Below, one piece after another: positions 20,838 through 31,609 of a DNA stretch of 64,000 nt. Numbering within the stretch: the first letter of the stretch is position 1; each line of letters opens with the position of its first letter. The notes beneath the pieces are model-generated. The model searched no databases. It worked only from the letters and a program-made list of their open reading frames with translations, and was not told the origin of the DNA. The stretch is taken from contig CAXKVR010000158.1 in assembly GCA_964058845.1 (NCBI GenBank), forward strand, positions 62,001 through 126,000, read 5' to 3'. The stretch is from Carex sylvatica (taxonomy: Eukaryota > Streptophyta > Magnoliopsida > Poales > Cyperaceae). The position numbers and the translations under genes are program-made.

Positions 20838-22945
20838 TGTTAGTTTGTAATAATCTAGAAGTCAATAATACGATAAATTATCATAAAGCTTTGTTCATGA
20901 ATTGAGTGATTAAATAAACTGTCATTTTGTTGCCTTGAATATTATTACATTTATGAATCATTCCTTTATCTGACTAGAGTCAATAACTGGAATTGTGAAA
21001 CTTCATAATATAGATGTTATATATTCTTAAAAGTCACTAACCGAGGTAATTAGCAGGAACACTAATTAACCGTTACAAGGTTAGTATGTGGATTAAAAGA
21101 TGGTCAAGTTTTACAGACCACTGACAAGAGATGTCATTTTAATCACATAGATACATGTTCTAGGAACATGGTATTTGATAGACCCCGAATGAAACATTAA
21201 ATAGAATTGTGTATGTGTCATTAATGTTTTCATTCAGTGTTAAGTTCTAAAGTATGAGGTATTCATCTTTCCTACTAAGAGATGTGTATGTGTGATTGTT
21301 ATCTAACGCTGTCGGTAAAATGCAGTTATAACGGTAGCTTTTCGGTACACATAGCTTAGCTGAGGTAGTGATGGTTTACCAAAAGTACTATTGTCCCTCG
21401 TATCTCTATACGAGCTATAGCATCACTGGGCCCCTTGATAGAGTAAGATTATCTGCTAGCGGTATAATTACAAGAGTAATTATATTTGATAATCTGCTCA
21501 AGATCAAGAAAAGATTAAGTTTGCAAGGATGACACACACCTACCTTGAAACTGATCTAATAGCTATGAGACGAAAGAACTGACACGAGTAAAATAGTTTA
21601 CTGGATCGTGATATTGTACAGTACAGCATCATCTGTGTAATTGGATGGTCATGATGCGTTATGCCAGATGCCTCTCATGATTATAGAAGTTAAAACAGTT
21701 TTAATTCTATTTACCAACATAACACAGATCCTATTGGGTCACACCGTATAGGAGTTAATCGGAGAATCTTATTGATTAATTATAAATTGATTATAATTAA
21801 TATTAAGATGGTTATAATTAATTATACGTGTTATAATTAAATTATAAATGTCATATAAGATGACAAGCAAAAACAACGGTTAAATTATAAACGTGCACGA
21901 CACGTTGTATAAAAATTACCGAAACAACAACCGCAAGAAATATAACTGTTCAGAACAATTATATATATGACATATGGATATTAATTGAATTTTGTCTTTT
22001 AAATTCATCATTATCCATACATGTCATCAACATTATCCACAAGGGCATTTTGGTCTTTTTACACATGACATGTCATCATCCTTATCCATTCAATGGCATT
22101 TCCGTAAATGGCATTTTGGTAAATGGCATTTCCGTAAATGGCATTTTGGTAAATGGCATTTCCGTAAATGGCATTTTGGTAAATGACATTTTCGTAATTT
22201 CCAAACCTCCTCAAATGCCTATAAATAGAGTGGAGGGGTAGAGAGAAAATGACTAATTTCTGAGATATCGAATCTGTCTGATCAGTTCGGTAATCTATTT
22301 TCTCTCTTTCTCGGTTTCTCTCCCAAATAGTGTTTCGGTTGGGAAAAGAAAGTTATACGTAGTTGACGTATAATCTTGCGGGTTGTTGAGAAGTATATTT
22401 ACGGGATTGGTGAATAGTGTTTTCTCAAATTTCGTGGTATTTCAGTTTTTGCTCATTAGTGAATCTGAATAACTGCAAATTCGTGAATAGTGTTATTTCG
22501 TCCTTTTCTCAGTGAATAGTGTTTTTGCAGAAAACCGCGGTTTACGGTATTTCTGGCAATAAGAAATAAACCGCTCTCTGGTTAGTCCTGGTGGATAACC
22601 GATAGAGGTATCACACGTGTGATACTCCGAGACGAGTCATTCCCTGGTGTAGCTCTTCTCGCTCGGTCTGCTTTCCAATCAGAATTTGGAAACAAGGTAT
22701 ATACAAGTTATATTAATCTATTTAACTGGTAAGTAGATTAATGTTTTAGAAATCAATTATGGAGTAGATCTGTAAAAGGATTAAATAGGGTTCTGATGTC
22801 AAAGGAATACGGAAGGTGGACCCCTTGGAATGTTTCCTGACATACCCCGTTTAATCCTTGGATTAAGATTAGAAGTAAAAATTTTATTTTACGTTCTTTC
22901 CGCACTTAATCAAATCAATGGGTTTGAACTGTCAAAACCCCAACA
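20838..22945 (+). repeat. 3' LTR of copia element 1
   Basis: Near-identical to 13388-15466. By eye the differences are about eight substitutions (mostly C/T or G/A), one extra 30-bp minisatellite unit near 22160, and a one-base deletion near 22231. Confidence 0.96.
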
Positions 22946-22950
22946 GGTAA

Positions 22951-23662
22951 TCCTGAAGAATGGCCTACGACCACTACCCCAAAATACGAGCCGAACAAAG
23001 ATTGGATACGGTATGGTAGGAGAAAACACATCCGTCAACTAATGACCATGGATGAAATGCAAGGTAGGCAAATAGGGCACCGTCCTCGCCGTTCCACTAC
23101 CGACAGGCAGATGCGAGGTATGTAATATTGAACAATGATTATATTTTATTACATTTTTCAATAAACTACTATATCATTTATTGGGTCTGCAGATTCTCGT
23201 AACGCAGCAAATGCAGCTGAAAACGATCGAGTTATGGCAGAGGCAAGTGGATCGCAAGGGTCGAGGCGCAGCACAGCCAGAAGCCGTACCTTCCGTGAAA
23301 ATGCAACTATGATGTTTAGGGAGGCAATGGGAGAAGTACTGACAGGAGAAGAGGTGGTTGGGATGCAAGGGCATTCAGGTACTACCCAGCGGAGAAGGAG
23401 CACATCTCAAGCTGGAAGGAGGAGCACATCTCAAGCTGGAAGGAGGAGCACATCTCACGCGGGACCATCTGGTACAGCACACGAGGAAGGAGAAGCTTTG
23501 CAACCACCTAGGAGGAGCACATCTCAACTAGGAGGGACGAGCACATATGGTGCAGGGCCATCTGGTACAGCAAACCAGCAAGAAGAAGCAGTACAACCAG
23601 CTAGAAGAAGCACATCTTCATGGGGATCTCGTGTGCTGAGGGGATTGAATTTTAGACGATGA
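22951..23662 (+). pseudogene. MULE transposase, C-terminal part
   Basis: Resumes the transposase frame directly after the right GGTAA copy. One exon runs to 23117, followed by an intron 23118-23192 (GT-AG), then the last exon 23193-23662 ending in a stop. The protein tail is basic and Ser/Thr-rich, with repeats of RRSTSQAG-type units (about residues 960-1030). These probably form a flexible or DNA-binding tail (inference). No stop or shift was found, so this part is intact apart from its separation by the retrotransposon. Confidence 0.85.
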
Positions 23663-23845
23663 CTTAATATAATTTGTATAGTTGTATTGTATCGTTTGAT
23701 TACATGTTGTATTATTTTATGTGAATGTGTTGTATTATTTTATGTAAATGGATTGTATTAGTTTATGTTATGGTTTATTTATGTTTTAATATTTTATGAT
23801 ATGACTTATTCACGTTATAGTATGTTTGTTTTGTTGTTGAACAGG

Positions 23846-24070
23846 ATGAACGATAGCAACCGAGGTATCGAGCAAGGAGAATGTCACTGTAAATTTTGTT
23901 TTCTTAGAAAAAGATTTGGTCCGCAACCTATTGTTCATCCTCCCCTTTCAGACGATGACTTTGTTGAAAATTCATACGGATCTGGTAAGGCGAGCACATC
24001 ATCGGGAGTAACTAATCTTAAGCCAGCTGATAAGAAGCCAGCTGCTAAGAAATCGACTTTTAAGAAATAG
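23846..24070 (+). CDS. Small hypothetical protein downstream of MULE transposase
   Basis: A 74-residue open frame starts at an ATG that directly follows an ACAGG acceptor-like site at 23841-23845. It could therefore be an extra exon of the transposase transcript or a separate short gene. It has a CHCKFC cluster (Cys-X-Cys-X2-Cys with a His), then RKRFGPQP, an acidic patch, and a Lys/Ala-rich tail. I do not recognise the family. It lies between the transposase stop and the 176-bp array. It could also be a chance frame. Confidence 0.3.
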   Translation: MNDSNRGIEQGECHCKFCFLRKRFGPQPIVHPPLSDDDFVENSYGSGKASTSSGVTNLKPADKKPAAKKSTFKK

Positions 24071-24114
24071 GGTTTTAAATGCCTTTGTTTAAATTTTACA
24101 TTGTAAGATATTTT

Positions 24115-25198
24115 TATTCCGATCCCAACTTTGCACCCTCGTTCTCGGAGCAAACTATTTCCAAAAATTATGAAAATTGAGCGACATGCATTGTTGACAT
24201 TTCCAAACATGACTGTAAGGTTTCATACGAAATCTCCAAACGGATCGTGAGATATAAGAGCTCAAAAATAGCCCGAACTGATGACGTTTTCATTCCGACC
24301 CCAACTTTGCACACTCGTTCTCGGAGCAAACTATCTCCAAAAATCATGAAAATTGAGCGACATGCATTGTTGACATTTCCAAACAGGACTGTAAGGTTTC
24401 ATACGAAATCTCCAAACGGATCGTGAGATATAAGAGCTCAAAAATAGCCCGAACTGATGACGTTTTCATTCCGACCCCAACTTTGCACACTCGTTCTCGG
24501 AGCAAACTATCTCCAAAAATCATGAAAATTGAGCGACATGCATTGTTGACATTTCCAAACAGGACTGTAAGGTTTCATACGAAATCTCCGAACGGATCGT
24601 GAGATATAAGAGCTCAAAAATAGCCCGAACTGATGACGTTTTCATTTCGACCCCAACTTTGCACACTCGTTCTCGAAGCAAACTATCTCCAAAAATCATG
24701 AAAATTGAGCGACATGCATTGTTGACATTTCCAAATAGGACTGTAAGGTTTCATACGAAATCTCCGAACGGATCGTGAGATATAAGAGCTCAAAAATAGC
24801 CCGAACTGATGACGTTTTCATTCCGACCCCAACTTTGCACACTCGTTCTCGGAGCAAACTATCTCCAAAAATCATGAAAATTGAGCGACATGGATTGTTG
24901 ACATTTCCAAACAGGACTGTAAGGTTTCATACGAAATCTCCAAACGGATCGTGAGATATAAGAGCTCAAAAATTGCCCGAACTGATGACGTTTTCATTCC
25001 GACCCCAACTTTGCACACTCGTTCTCGAAGCAAACTATCTCCAAAAATCATGAAAATTGAGCGACATGCATTGTTGACATTTCCAAATAGGACTGTAAGG
25101 TTTCATACGAAATCTCCGAACGGATCGTGAGATATAAGAGCTCAAAAATAGCCCGAACTGATGACGTTTTCATTCCGACCCCAACTTTGCACCCTCGT
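24115..25198. repeat. Array of 176-bp tandem repeats (about 6.1 copies)
   Basis: The word CCAACTTTGCA recurs at 24125, 24301, 24477, 24653, 24829, 25005 and 25181, exactly 176 bases apart each time. Copies are highly similar and differ at scattered sites. The first and last copies share CACCCTCG where inner copies have CACACTCG. The array fills the space between the 3' ends of the two convergent MULE genes. Confidence 0.98.
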
Positions 25199-25427
25199 TT
25201 TTTTTGTTTAGTGTTCTTTTGTTGTTCTTTTGTTTTTGATTTAGTGGTTCTATTAGTATGTTTTTTGTTCTTAATTATGTAGTGTTTCTCTTATTATTTT
25301 TTCTGTTGTATAAATACTACCATAAAACATAGCTAAACTCAGAACAAAAATCATAATAAGCTATCAGCGTACATAATACATAATAAAACATAAAACACTA
25401 CAAAGAAAACAATAAAAAAACTCTCTA

Positions 25428-28375
25428 TCAACGATACCGCGAATCGGAATATCGGTCAGCTGGTCTGCCTCTGTTCTCTCTGGTGAAAACTCGATGCCAG
25501 TTATTCCACTGTACTTCTCCTTCCTGCGCCACACGAGCTGGTGTGATCTCGACCTCGGGCTCAGGCTCTCTGCTCATCGTGAGTGCTGTACCCCATGGAT
25601 CCTCGGCGGCGTGTGTAGCTGGCAGAGGGGTATGAAATAAGGATAAGTCAGGCTGAGTCCCGCTACCAGAGGCCTCCCAATCGTGAGCCCTCGCTGGATA
25701 CGGCTGATGCGGTGCAGGAGAAGCGGCTGTATCCCACTGATCACCTGGAGCTAGATCTGCAAGGCTGAACTCCATGCCCTGAGACTCATGCATAGACTGA
25801 ATCTCCGGAGATCGAGCCTGGTGCTCAGGCTGTGTCGGAATGTAGGCAAGACCCTGCAAGGATACAAATAATTCAATAAATTTTAACTAACTAAATTTTA
25901 ACTAACGTACTTTACTGAAGGAGAAAATTTTAACTAACTTGACATAAAATAAAGAAGACCGAACCTGAGGAAGCTCCGGGGATCTAGTCTGGTGCTCAGG
26001 CTGTGTCGGCATGTAGGCAGGACCCTGCAAGGAAACAAATAATTCAATAAATTTTAACTAACTTACTTTACTGAATGAGAAAATGTTAACTAACTTGACA
26101 TAAAATAAATAATACCGAACCGGGGGAAGACACGGACGTCCATACTGGTCAAAATAGGCGTGCCAACTAGACATGCCCAGAACCCAACGGTGGTAGTCCC
26201 ACTCTGGCTGGTCTGCGGGCTCTGGTGGCATATCAGCAGTCATAACAGGTGGCGCGTCGGGCTCATCCCTATGTACTCTGCGCCAATCGATGTACTCTTC
26301 GGCGTCTCTGAGCATCGTGACTAGCTTGGCCTCGTGGCCGTGGCCCTCAATACAAGGCGCAAAGTAGTTCAACATTGTGTGTCCAAAAGCCCTGAAGCCA
26401 CGCTTTCCAAGACAAACGATTGAATGTGCTCCACCTTTAACCGCTAGTAGCAACTAAAAAAATTAAAATAAGAAACATTAGAAAAAAAAGGTTAAAAAGA
26501 TGGTCAAAATGAGTTGTTTTAGGTGCATTACTTACATCACGAGCCCCTTTCCTGCCAGTGGGAGTATAACCATCATCTTCGAAGATCTTGGAGCGGAGAT
26601 AATTGCCGTAATCTCCCTTAAGATACACTGATGCCATGCCGACCCGCAGGTACCAAGCCTGGTATCTCAGTAGGGGAGACCCCTGCAGCTGCGTCTCATA
26701 ATCCTCCGACATATGCCACAAGTTCTCCCTCATGGTCCCTGCTCTGTCGTAGTGCTCCAGGAAAGCCGTACTCCAATCTCTATCGGCGTGATTACCGTGG
26801 TACGTCCTGTAATTAATATGTTACATGCAAATTAGTGTTTACAACAACTAATATTAAATACAAAATTCAAGAAAAACATAACTTGTACGTACCCGTGTAG
26901 CCTCGTGATAATAGATCTCGGGATGTCTGGATCTGCGGGGATGAGTGGAGGAAGTCCAAACTGACGGAGCACCCGGTCTGGATAGTGATGCTCCACTATC
27001 CAGAAGCAAATCAGCGGACCCCTGTAGAGCCACATCTCCTCATCATCTGATATAATCTGTGGCAGCCTCCCCTCACAGTATGACTCAGCATACGGAGTCC
27101 AGCTCACCTGCGTGTCACCCAGACTCTGCAACTGACCACGGACCAACCTGATGCCTGCTGGCTTTCCGTGAGGTGTGTCCACGTAGCGGTGATCCCCGTA
27201 CCATTTCTTGCCAAATGCCGGGTGATATGCATCATCGGGCTCTCCCGAATGTAGTGACTCATTCTGCACGGGTACCGCCACTGGTATGCGCGACCACGAC
27301 CAATGCTGCAGTAGAAGTGTCGACCCGTACATCTTCTTACTTTTAGGCTGCAATTTGAAGAATATTAGACGTCGAAACAAGTTAATTTTTAAAAATAAGA
27401 CAACAATAACATACTGACCTTGCAAGCATGGCACAGGTTGGAGTAAAGATGTGCCAGGACGGCTCCACCCCAGTTGTACTTTCTTGATGACCCAAGGTCT
27501 CTCAACAGCTCCAGATACATAATCGGAATGGCATCACCGCTCGAATCAGGAAACATGACAGAACCAAATAGGTCCATCACGAAAGCCCGTGTGTATCTGA
27601 AATGTCAAAATTAGGGACCAACCCATTTTTTGCAATGAAATAAAATACAAAATAAATATATATATATATAATGGTTTATAAAAGTACCTCTCAATGTCAT
27701 GCTGCGTGGATCGCCAATGCAAACCTCGATCGGAAAACAGAGCTCGCAGCGCCGTCTTCTTCAGATGAAATCTCGATCTCCCACCATTATCACGTACATC
27801 TGGCTCTGCTCCCAACAGCTCTGCGAGGCTGGCATTAATCATGTTCTCGTCAGTGGGGTCAGATATGCCACCGATGGGCACGCCCTGGATAGGCAAACCC
27901 CAAAGGACACTCACGTCCTGGAGAGTCACTGTCATCTCTCCGAACGGCAAATGGAATGTGTGTGTCTCGGGGCGCCATCGCTCCACTAGCCCCTGAATGA
28001 GGGACGCATTAATGGCCTTGCTCTCCGTCTCCAATATATCGACCAAATGGTACAACCCCAAATTGTGTAGATACGGGTCCATCAGAGAGTAGTACTGCAT
28101 GCCATAAACCCGACACTTGCTTTCTAGAGACTCCTGACTCTGCGTTGAAAAAAAAACAAACAACATAAAAATCTGAAAATATGAGAACTCTAAAAAAATT
28201 TAACGTAAAAAAAGAAAAAAATAAAGTAATCACGTACCTCTCGGGATGCTAGTGAGACTCGATGCTCACTGTGAGGTATCCATAATAATGGACTGAAATG
28301 CTCCGTGCTATCCACGGGAATGGGCTCATCAATAGGGTCGGGTGGTGGTGGTCTCCTAGGACGTCCCCTAGCCAT
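25428..28375 (-). CDS. Plant mobile domain (PMD, MAIN-like) protein carried by the MULE
   Basis: Eight exons on the minus strand: 28238-28375, 27688-28139, 27419-27596, 26893-27347, 26536-26806, 26121-26453, 25965-26024 and 25428-25853. All junctions are GT-AG, phases agree, and the frame is open for 770 residues. The PMD core is marked by ERWRPETHTFHLPFGE and VSVLWGLPIQG (about residues 98-130), followed by the long helical region typical of the family. Such proteins are often labelled serine/threonine phosphatase 7 long form homologs, but there is no phosphatase domain here. In Arabidopsis, MAIN and MAIL1 act in the nucleus in meristem maintenance and TE silencing. PMD domains are known to occur also in transposons. 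Exon 7 (20 codons) duplicates the start of exon 8. The C-terminal 140 residues are Pro/Glu-rich and poorly conserved-looking. Its role in the element is unknown. Confidence 0.9.
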
Positions 28376-28376
28376 C

Positions 28377-29791
28377 CTACGTTTGGAAAAAAAATTAGAC
28401 ATGCTACATTTGACTAAAATAAGCTCATTCCTGTTAAAATATGATAAAATAAGCTAATTCATATCAAAAAATACAAAACTACCCTAGTAAGAAAAAAAGA
28501 GTTAAAATAATGCGTTAGAATAAAAAAAAAATGTTATTCGCCTAAAATATGCTAAAACAAGCGGAAATACACTAAAACAATATATTTGCGGTAAAAATAG
28601 GCTACATTACGTTAATATGAAAAAAAAGGTTATTCGGACAAAATATACTAAAATACGATAAAATACAATAATTACGGTCAAATATGCTAAAATACGCTAA
28701 TTATGGCAAAAATTTACTAAATATGCTAATTTCGGTAAAAAAAAGTTAAAATAATGCGTTAGAATAAAAAAAAAATGTTATTCGCCTAAAATACGCTAAA
28801 ACAAGCGGAAATACACTAAAACAAGCGGAAATACACTAAAACAATATATTTGCGGTAAAAATAGGCTACATTACGTTAATATGAAAAAAAAAAGGTTATT
28901 CGGACAAAATATACTAAAATATGATAAAATACAATAATTACGGTCAAATATGCTAAAATACGCTAATTATGGCAAAAATTTACTAAATATGCTAATTTCG
29001 GTAAAAAAAAGTTAAAATAATGCGTTAGAATAAAAAAAAAATGTTATTCGCCTAAAATATGCTAAAACAAGCGGAAATACACTAAAACAATATATTTGCG
29101 GTAAAAATAGGCTACATTACGTTAATATGAAAAAAAAAGGTTATTCGGACAAAATATACTAAAATACGATAAAATACAATAATTACGGTCAAATATGCTA
29201 AAATACGCTAATTATGGCAAAAATTTACTAAATATGCTAATTTCGGTAAAAAAAAGTTAAAATAATGCGTTAGAATAAAAAAAAAATGTTATTCGCCTAA
29301 AATATGCTAAAACAAGCGGAAATACACTAAAACAATATATTTGCGGTAAAAATAGGCTAAATTACGTTAATTACAACAAAAAATATACTACATTTCTCAA
29401 AATATGCTAATTACGGTCAAATTATGCTAAAATACGCTAATTACGGCAAAATTTCGGACTAAATAATTCAAAATAAAATTAAAACTAACTTTGGTACCAT
29501 AATTATCACTAATTTCAAATATTTTTGGTACTTACATTGAGGCTAATTACCACTAAATTTGTACCGTAATTAAATAATCATAATTATAAATAAAATTAAA
29601 ACTAACTTTGGTACCATAATTATCACTAATTTTAAATATTTTTGGTACCTACATTAATGCTAATTACCACTAAATTGGTACCGTAATTAAATAATCACAA
29701 TTATAACTAATTAGCACTAACTAACTTAATTTGACTAATCTATAATTTTTTTACACTACAAATGAAATTTCAAATATATATAGGGACTTAC
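28377..29791 (-). repeat. Probable 5'-UTR intron of the PMD gene, with about 245-bp tandem repeats
   Basis: On the minus strand a GTAAGT donor (29786-29791) and a CGTAG acceptor one base before the PMD start codon define a candidate leader intron. From about 28480 to 29455 it holds nearly four copies of an AT-rich unit of about 245 bp. The word GTTAAAATAATGCG recurs at 28501, 28745, 29011 and 29256, and one copy has an internal 21-bp duplication. A second, 116-bp duplication (TTGGTACCATAATTATCAC words) spans about 29466-29700. Confidence 0.6.
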
Positions 29792-29913
29792 TTGCAAATT
29801 GGAAGAAGAGAGAAGAAGAGAGGAGAAAAAAGAGGAGAAATTCGGGTGGGGAGGAGAGAGAGTGAGATTTTTAGAAAATGAATTGTGAGGAGAAAAAAAG
29901 TGCTGTGGGGGGG

Positions 29914-29921
29914 TATTTATA
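29914..29921 (-). promoter_or_regulatory. Candidate TATA box of the PMD gene
   Basis: Minus-strand TATAAATA lies three bases inside the right TIR, mirroring the transposase side. A pyrimidine-rich probable leader follows, reading toward 29792. Confidence 0.5.
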
Positions 29922-29923
29922 GG

Positions 29924-30110
29924 CCCGGACCGCCCCATTTATTGGCGGTCAGGAATTAAAATTCCGGACCGCCCCATTTATCGGCGGTTAGGAATTTTAA
30001 TTCCGGACCGCCCCATTTTTAGGCGGTCAGGGCATTTTTAAAAATTTGACTGGAACCCTGTTATTTTTAATAATTTGTTTTTTTTTTTGGGTATTTTTAA
30101 AAATGTCGGG
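29924..30110 (-). repeat. Right TIR of giant MULE
   Basis: Reverse complement of 7978-8162 with only a few differences (for example one fewer A in the A run and a GATAAA/TGATAAA variant). It ends AAATGTCGGG, directly before the target duplication at 30111-30119. Confidence 0.93.
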
Positions 30111-30556
30111 CGTGTCGCCTTTGTGGGAGAAATGCTTAATTTGTGGAATCCGAGCGTTCTGATAGCCATCGGATCAATTTTGGTTTGATGTTGGAATCAT
30201 AAAGTAGTCTAAATCATTTCTTTCTCTATATAAATCTCTTCTCTTTTTACCTCGTTAGTTAATAGTTAACCATCTTTTTATTTAATTTTTCAGACTATTA
30301 ACTTTTTTCTTATTCAATTTTGCAGAGCTTGGATCTGTTTTTATATGTTAACACTAGATATGTTGTAACTTGTATGTAAGTAAAAAAAAACGTTGTAAAA
30401 AAAAATTGCACATATTTCTCTGAATACTTTTCTGGTATATAATTTTTTTTATTAGTTAGAAAAAACATGCAAATCAAACTTATCAGTTGAAATTTTTAGA
30501 TTCATTTAAATAATTCATTTTTCAAATCATAGGATAAATTATGGCCACACTATAAG

Positions 30557-31609
30557 TGTTGAACTATAGGGCCGCCACTAATTGTTCTAAAACAGAAAAT
30601 AATTGCAATTAAAAGCAATAGAAGACTTTTAGAGAAATTTGACACGCGGGATGATAACGGAGTTCGGCAAAACAAAGACCTACGTCTTCGGAGTTTTGCA
30701 ACCTCTTCTAGGTGCGTCTTTTTATTACCCAATACGAAATAATTACAATTTGTGAATCGTTGAGCCCTTACAATCCAAGCGGAAAGTCAATCGGCCAACT
30801 TGAAATGAGAACCGGCGAGCTCTTACAACTAAGGAAAGTCACACGGTCTACTAGAGATGAGAACAAAGTCTCTAAGTTTAAGCTACTCAAGAGAAACATT
30901 CAATAGATCACTCTAATCTAATCTAACTTGAGATTAGTGAAGTGGGTTTGAGGTTGTTTGAGTGATTTTGAAGTTTTAAGCTCTTACAACAATAGAGTAA
31001 TTAAAGCTCTCAGAAAATCGCGTTTTAGAAGTTTAGGATCGGCTGAGATACTTTGGAAAGAAAATCCAAAGCCCTATTTATAGAGAGAGCTCTTTAATGA
31101 GTTGTTTGACCTAAAACGTTACCAACATTTTAGTTCAAAATACGATTTAGGGTTTCAATTTTCTGACAGCTCAGCTAATCGATCAAAACGTTTACAACGA
31201 TTTGACACTGTAAAGAACTTGATCAAAATGAGATTTTTTGAAACATGAATTTAATTAAAACGTTACAATATTTTATAAAACGTCTGTAACGTTTGAGGTT
31301 AAATCATGTATTTGATCAAGCTGTTCCTTAGCTATTTCTTATAGGTTAAATCATTACAACGTTTTACAAACGTTACTAATGTTTGTATCATGTTGAAATA
31401 ATATCAAACGCACTTTACCAAGTTTAAAATATTACAATTTAAAATCTTGATAAGTGTCTTCATGATTTCTTCAGTTCAAGCATTCCATATTGTAATTCCA
31501 ATTAGCTTGAATATGCATACTCTAAAAATAGAAGAAATCATAAAATTCAATAATTGTATGTTTTGTAAATTAGTCAAAGAGATAAAAAAAATTATTGTTA
31601 CAACCAACA
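30557..31609 (-). mobile_element. Solo LTR of a copia-type element
   Basis: The ends are TGTTG and CAACA, and the flanks ATAAG and CTAAG match at 4 of 5 positions. On the minus strand a TATAAATAG box lies at about 31075-31083. The minus-strand start (TGTTGGTTGTAAC...) resembles Sire-type copia LTRs as I recall them. There is no internal coding sequence. Confidence 0.65.

Larger units (their letters stand above)
13388..22945 (+). mobile_element. Full-length Ty1/copia retrotransposon, young but coding-defective
   Basis: A 9,558-bp element with LTRs of 2,079 bp (13388-15466) and 2,108 bp (20838-22945), ends TGTT/AACA, and the 5-bp duplication GGTAA (13383-13387, 22946-22950). A primer site complementary to initiator Met tRNA and a purine tract are in place. 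Domain order (protease, integrase, RT, RNase H) is copia type. The LTRs differ by about eight substitutions, one 30-bp repeat unit and one single-base indel. The internal genes are broken throughout, so recent movement probably used proteins of another element. Confidence 0.95.
7978..30110. mobile_element. Giant 22.1-kb Mutator-like element carrying transposase and PMD genes
   Basis: Inverted terminal repeats of about 186 bp (7978-8162 and 29924-30110) are nearly identical and start CGACATTTTTAAAAATACCC. The 9-bp direct repeat CGTGTCGCC flanks the element at 7969-7977 and 30111-30119. If the true ends are CCGACA/TGTCGG, as in the related element at 56143-57902, the duplication reads 8 of 9. 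The transposase (+) and PMD gene (-) start near opposite TIRs and converge, the layout of maize MuDR with mudrA and mudrB. A solo LTR and a full copia element are nested inside, so the element was about 10.5 kb before these insertions. The transposase family (MULE with SWIM finger), TIR length and duplication length all agree. Confidence 0.93.

Noticed and set aside
13388..22945. Endogenous virus
   Set aside because: The domain order and LTR structure are standard Ty1/copia, with no envelope or movement-protein-like frame.
24115..25198. CRISPR-like array
   Set aside because: The units are 176 bp with no repeat/spacer pattern, in a plant nuclear context. It is a plain tandem repeat.
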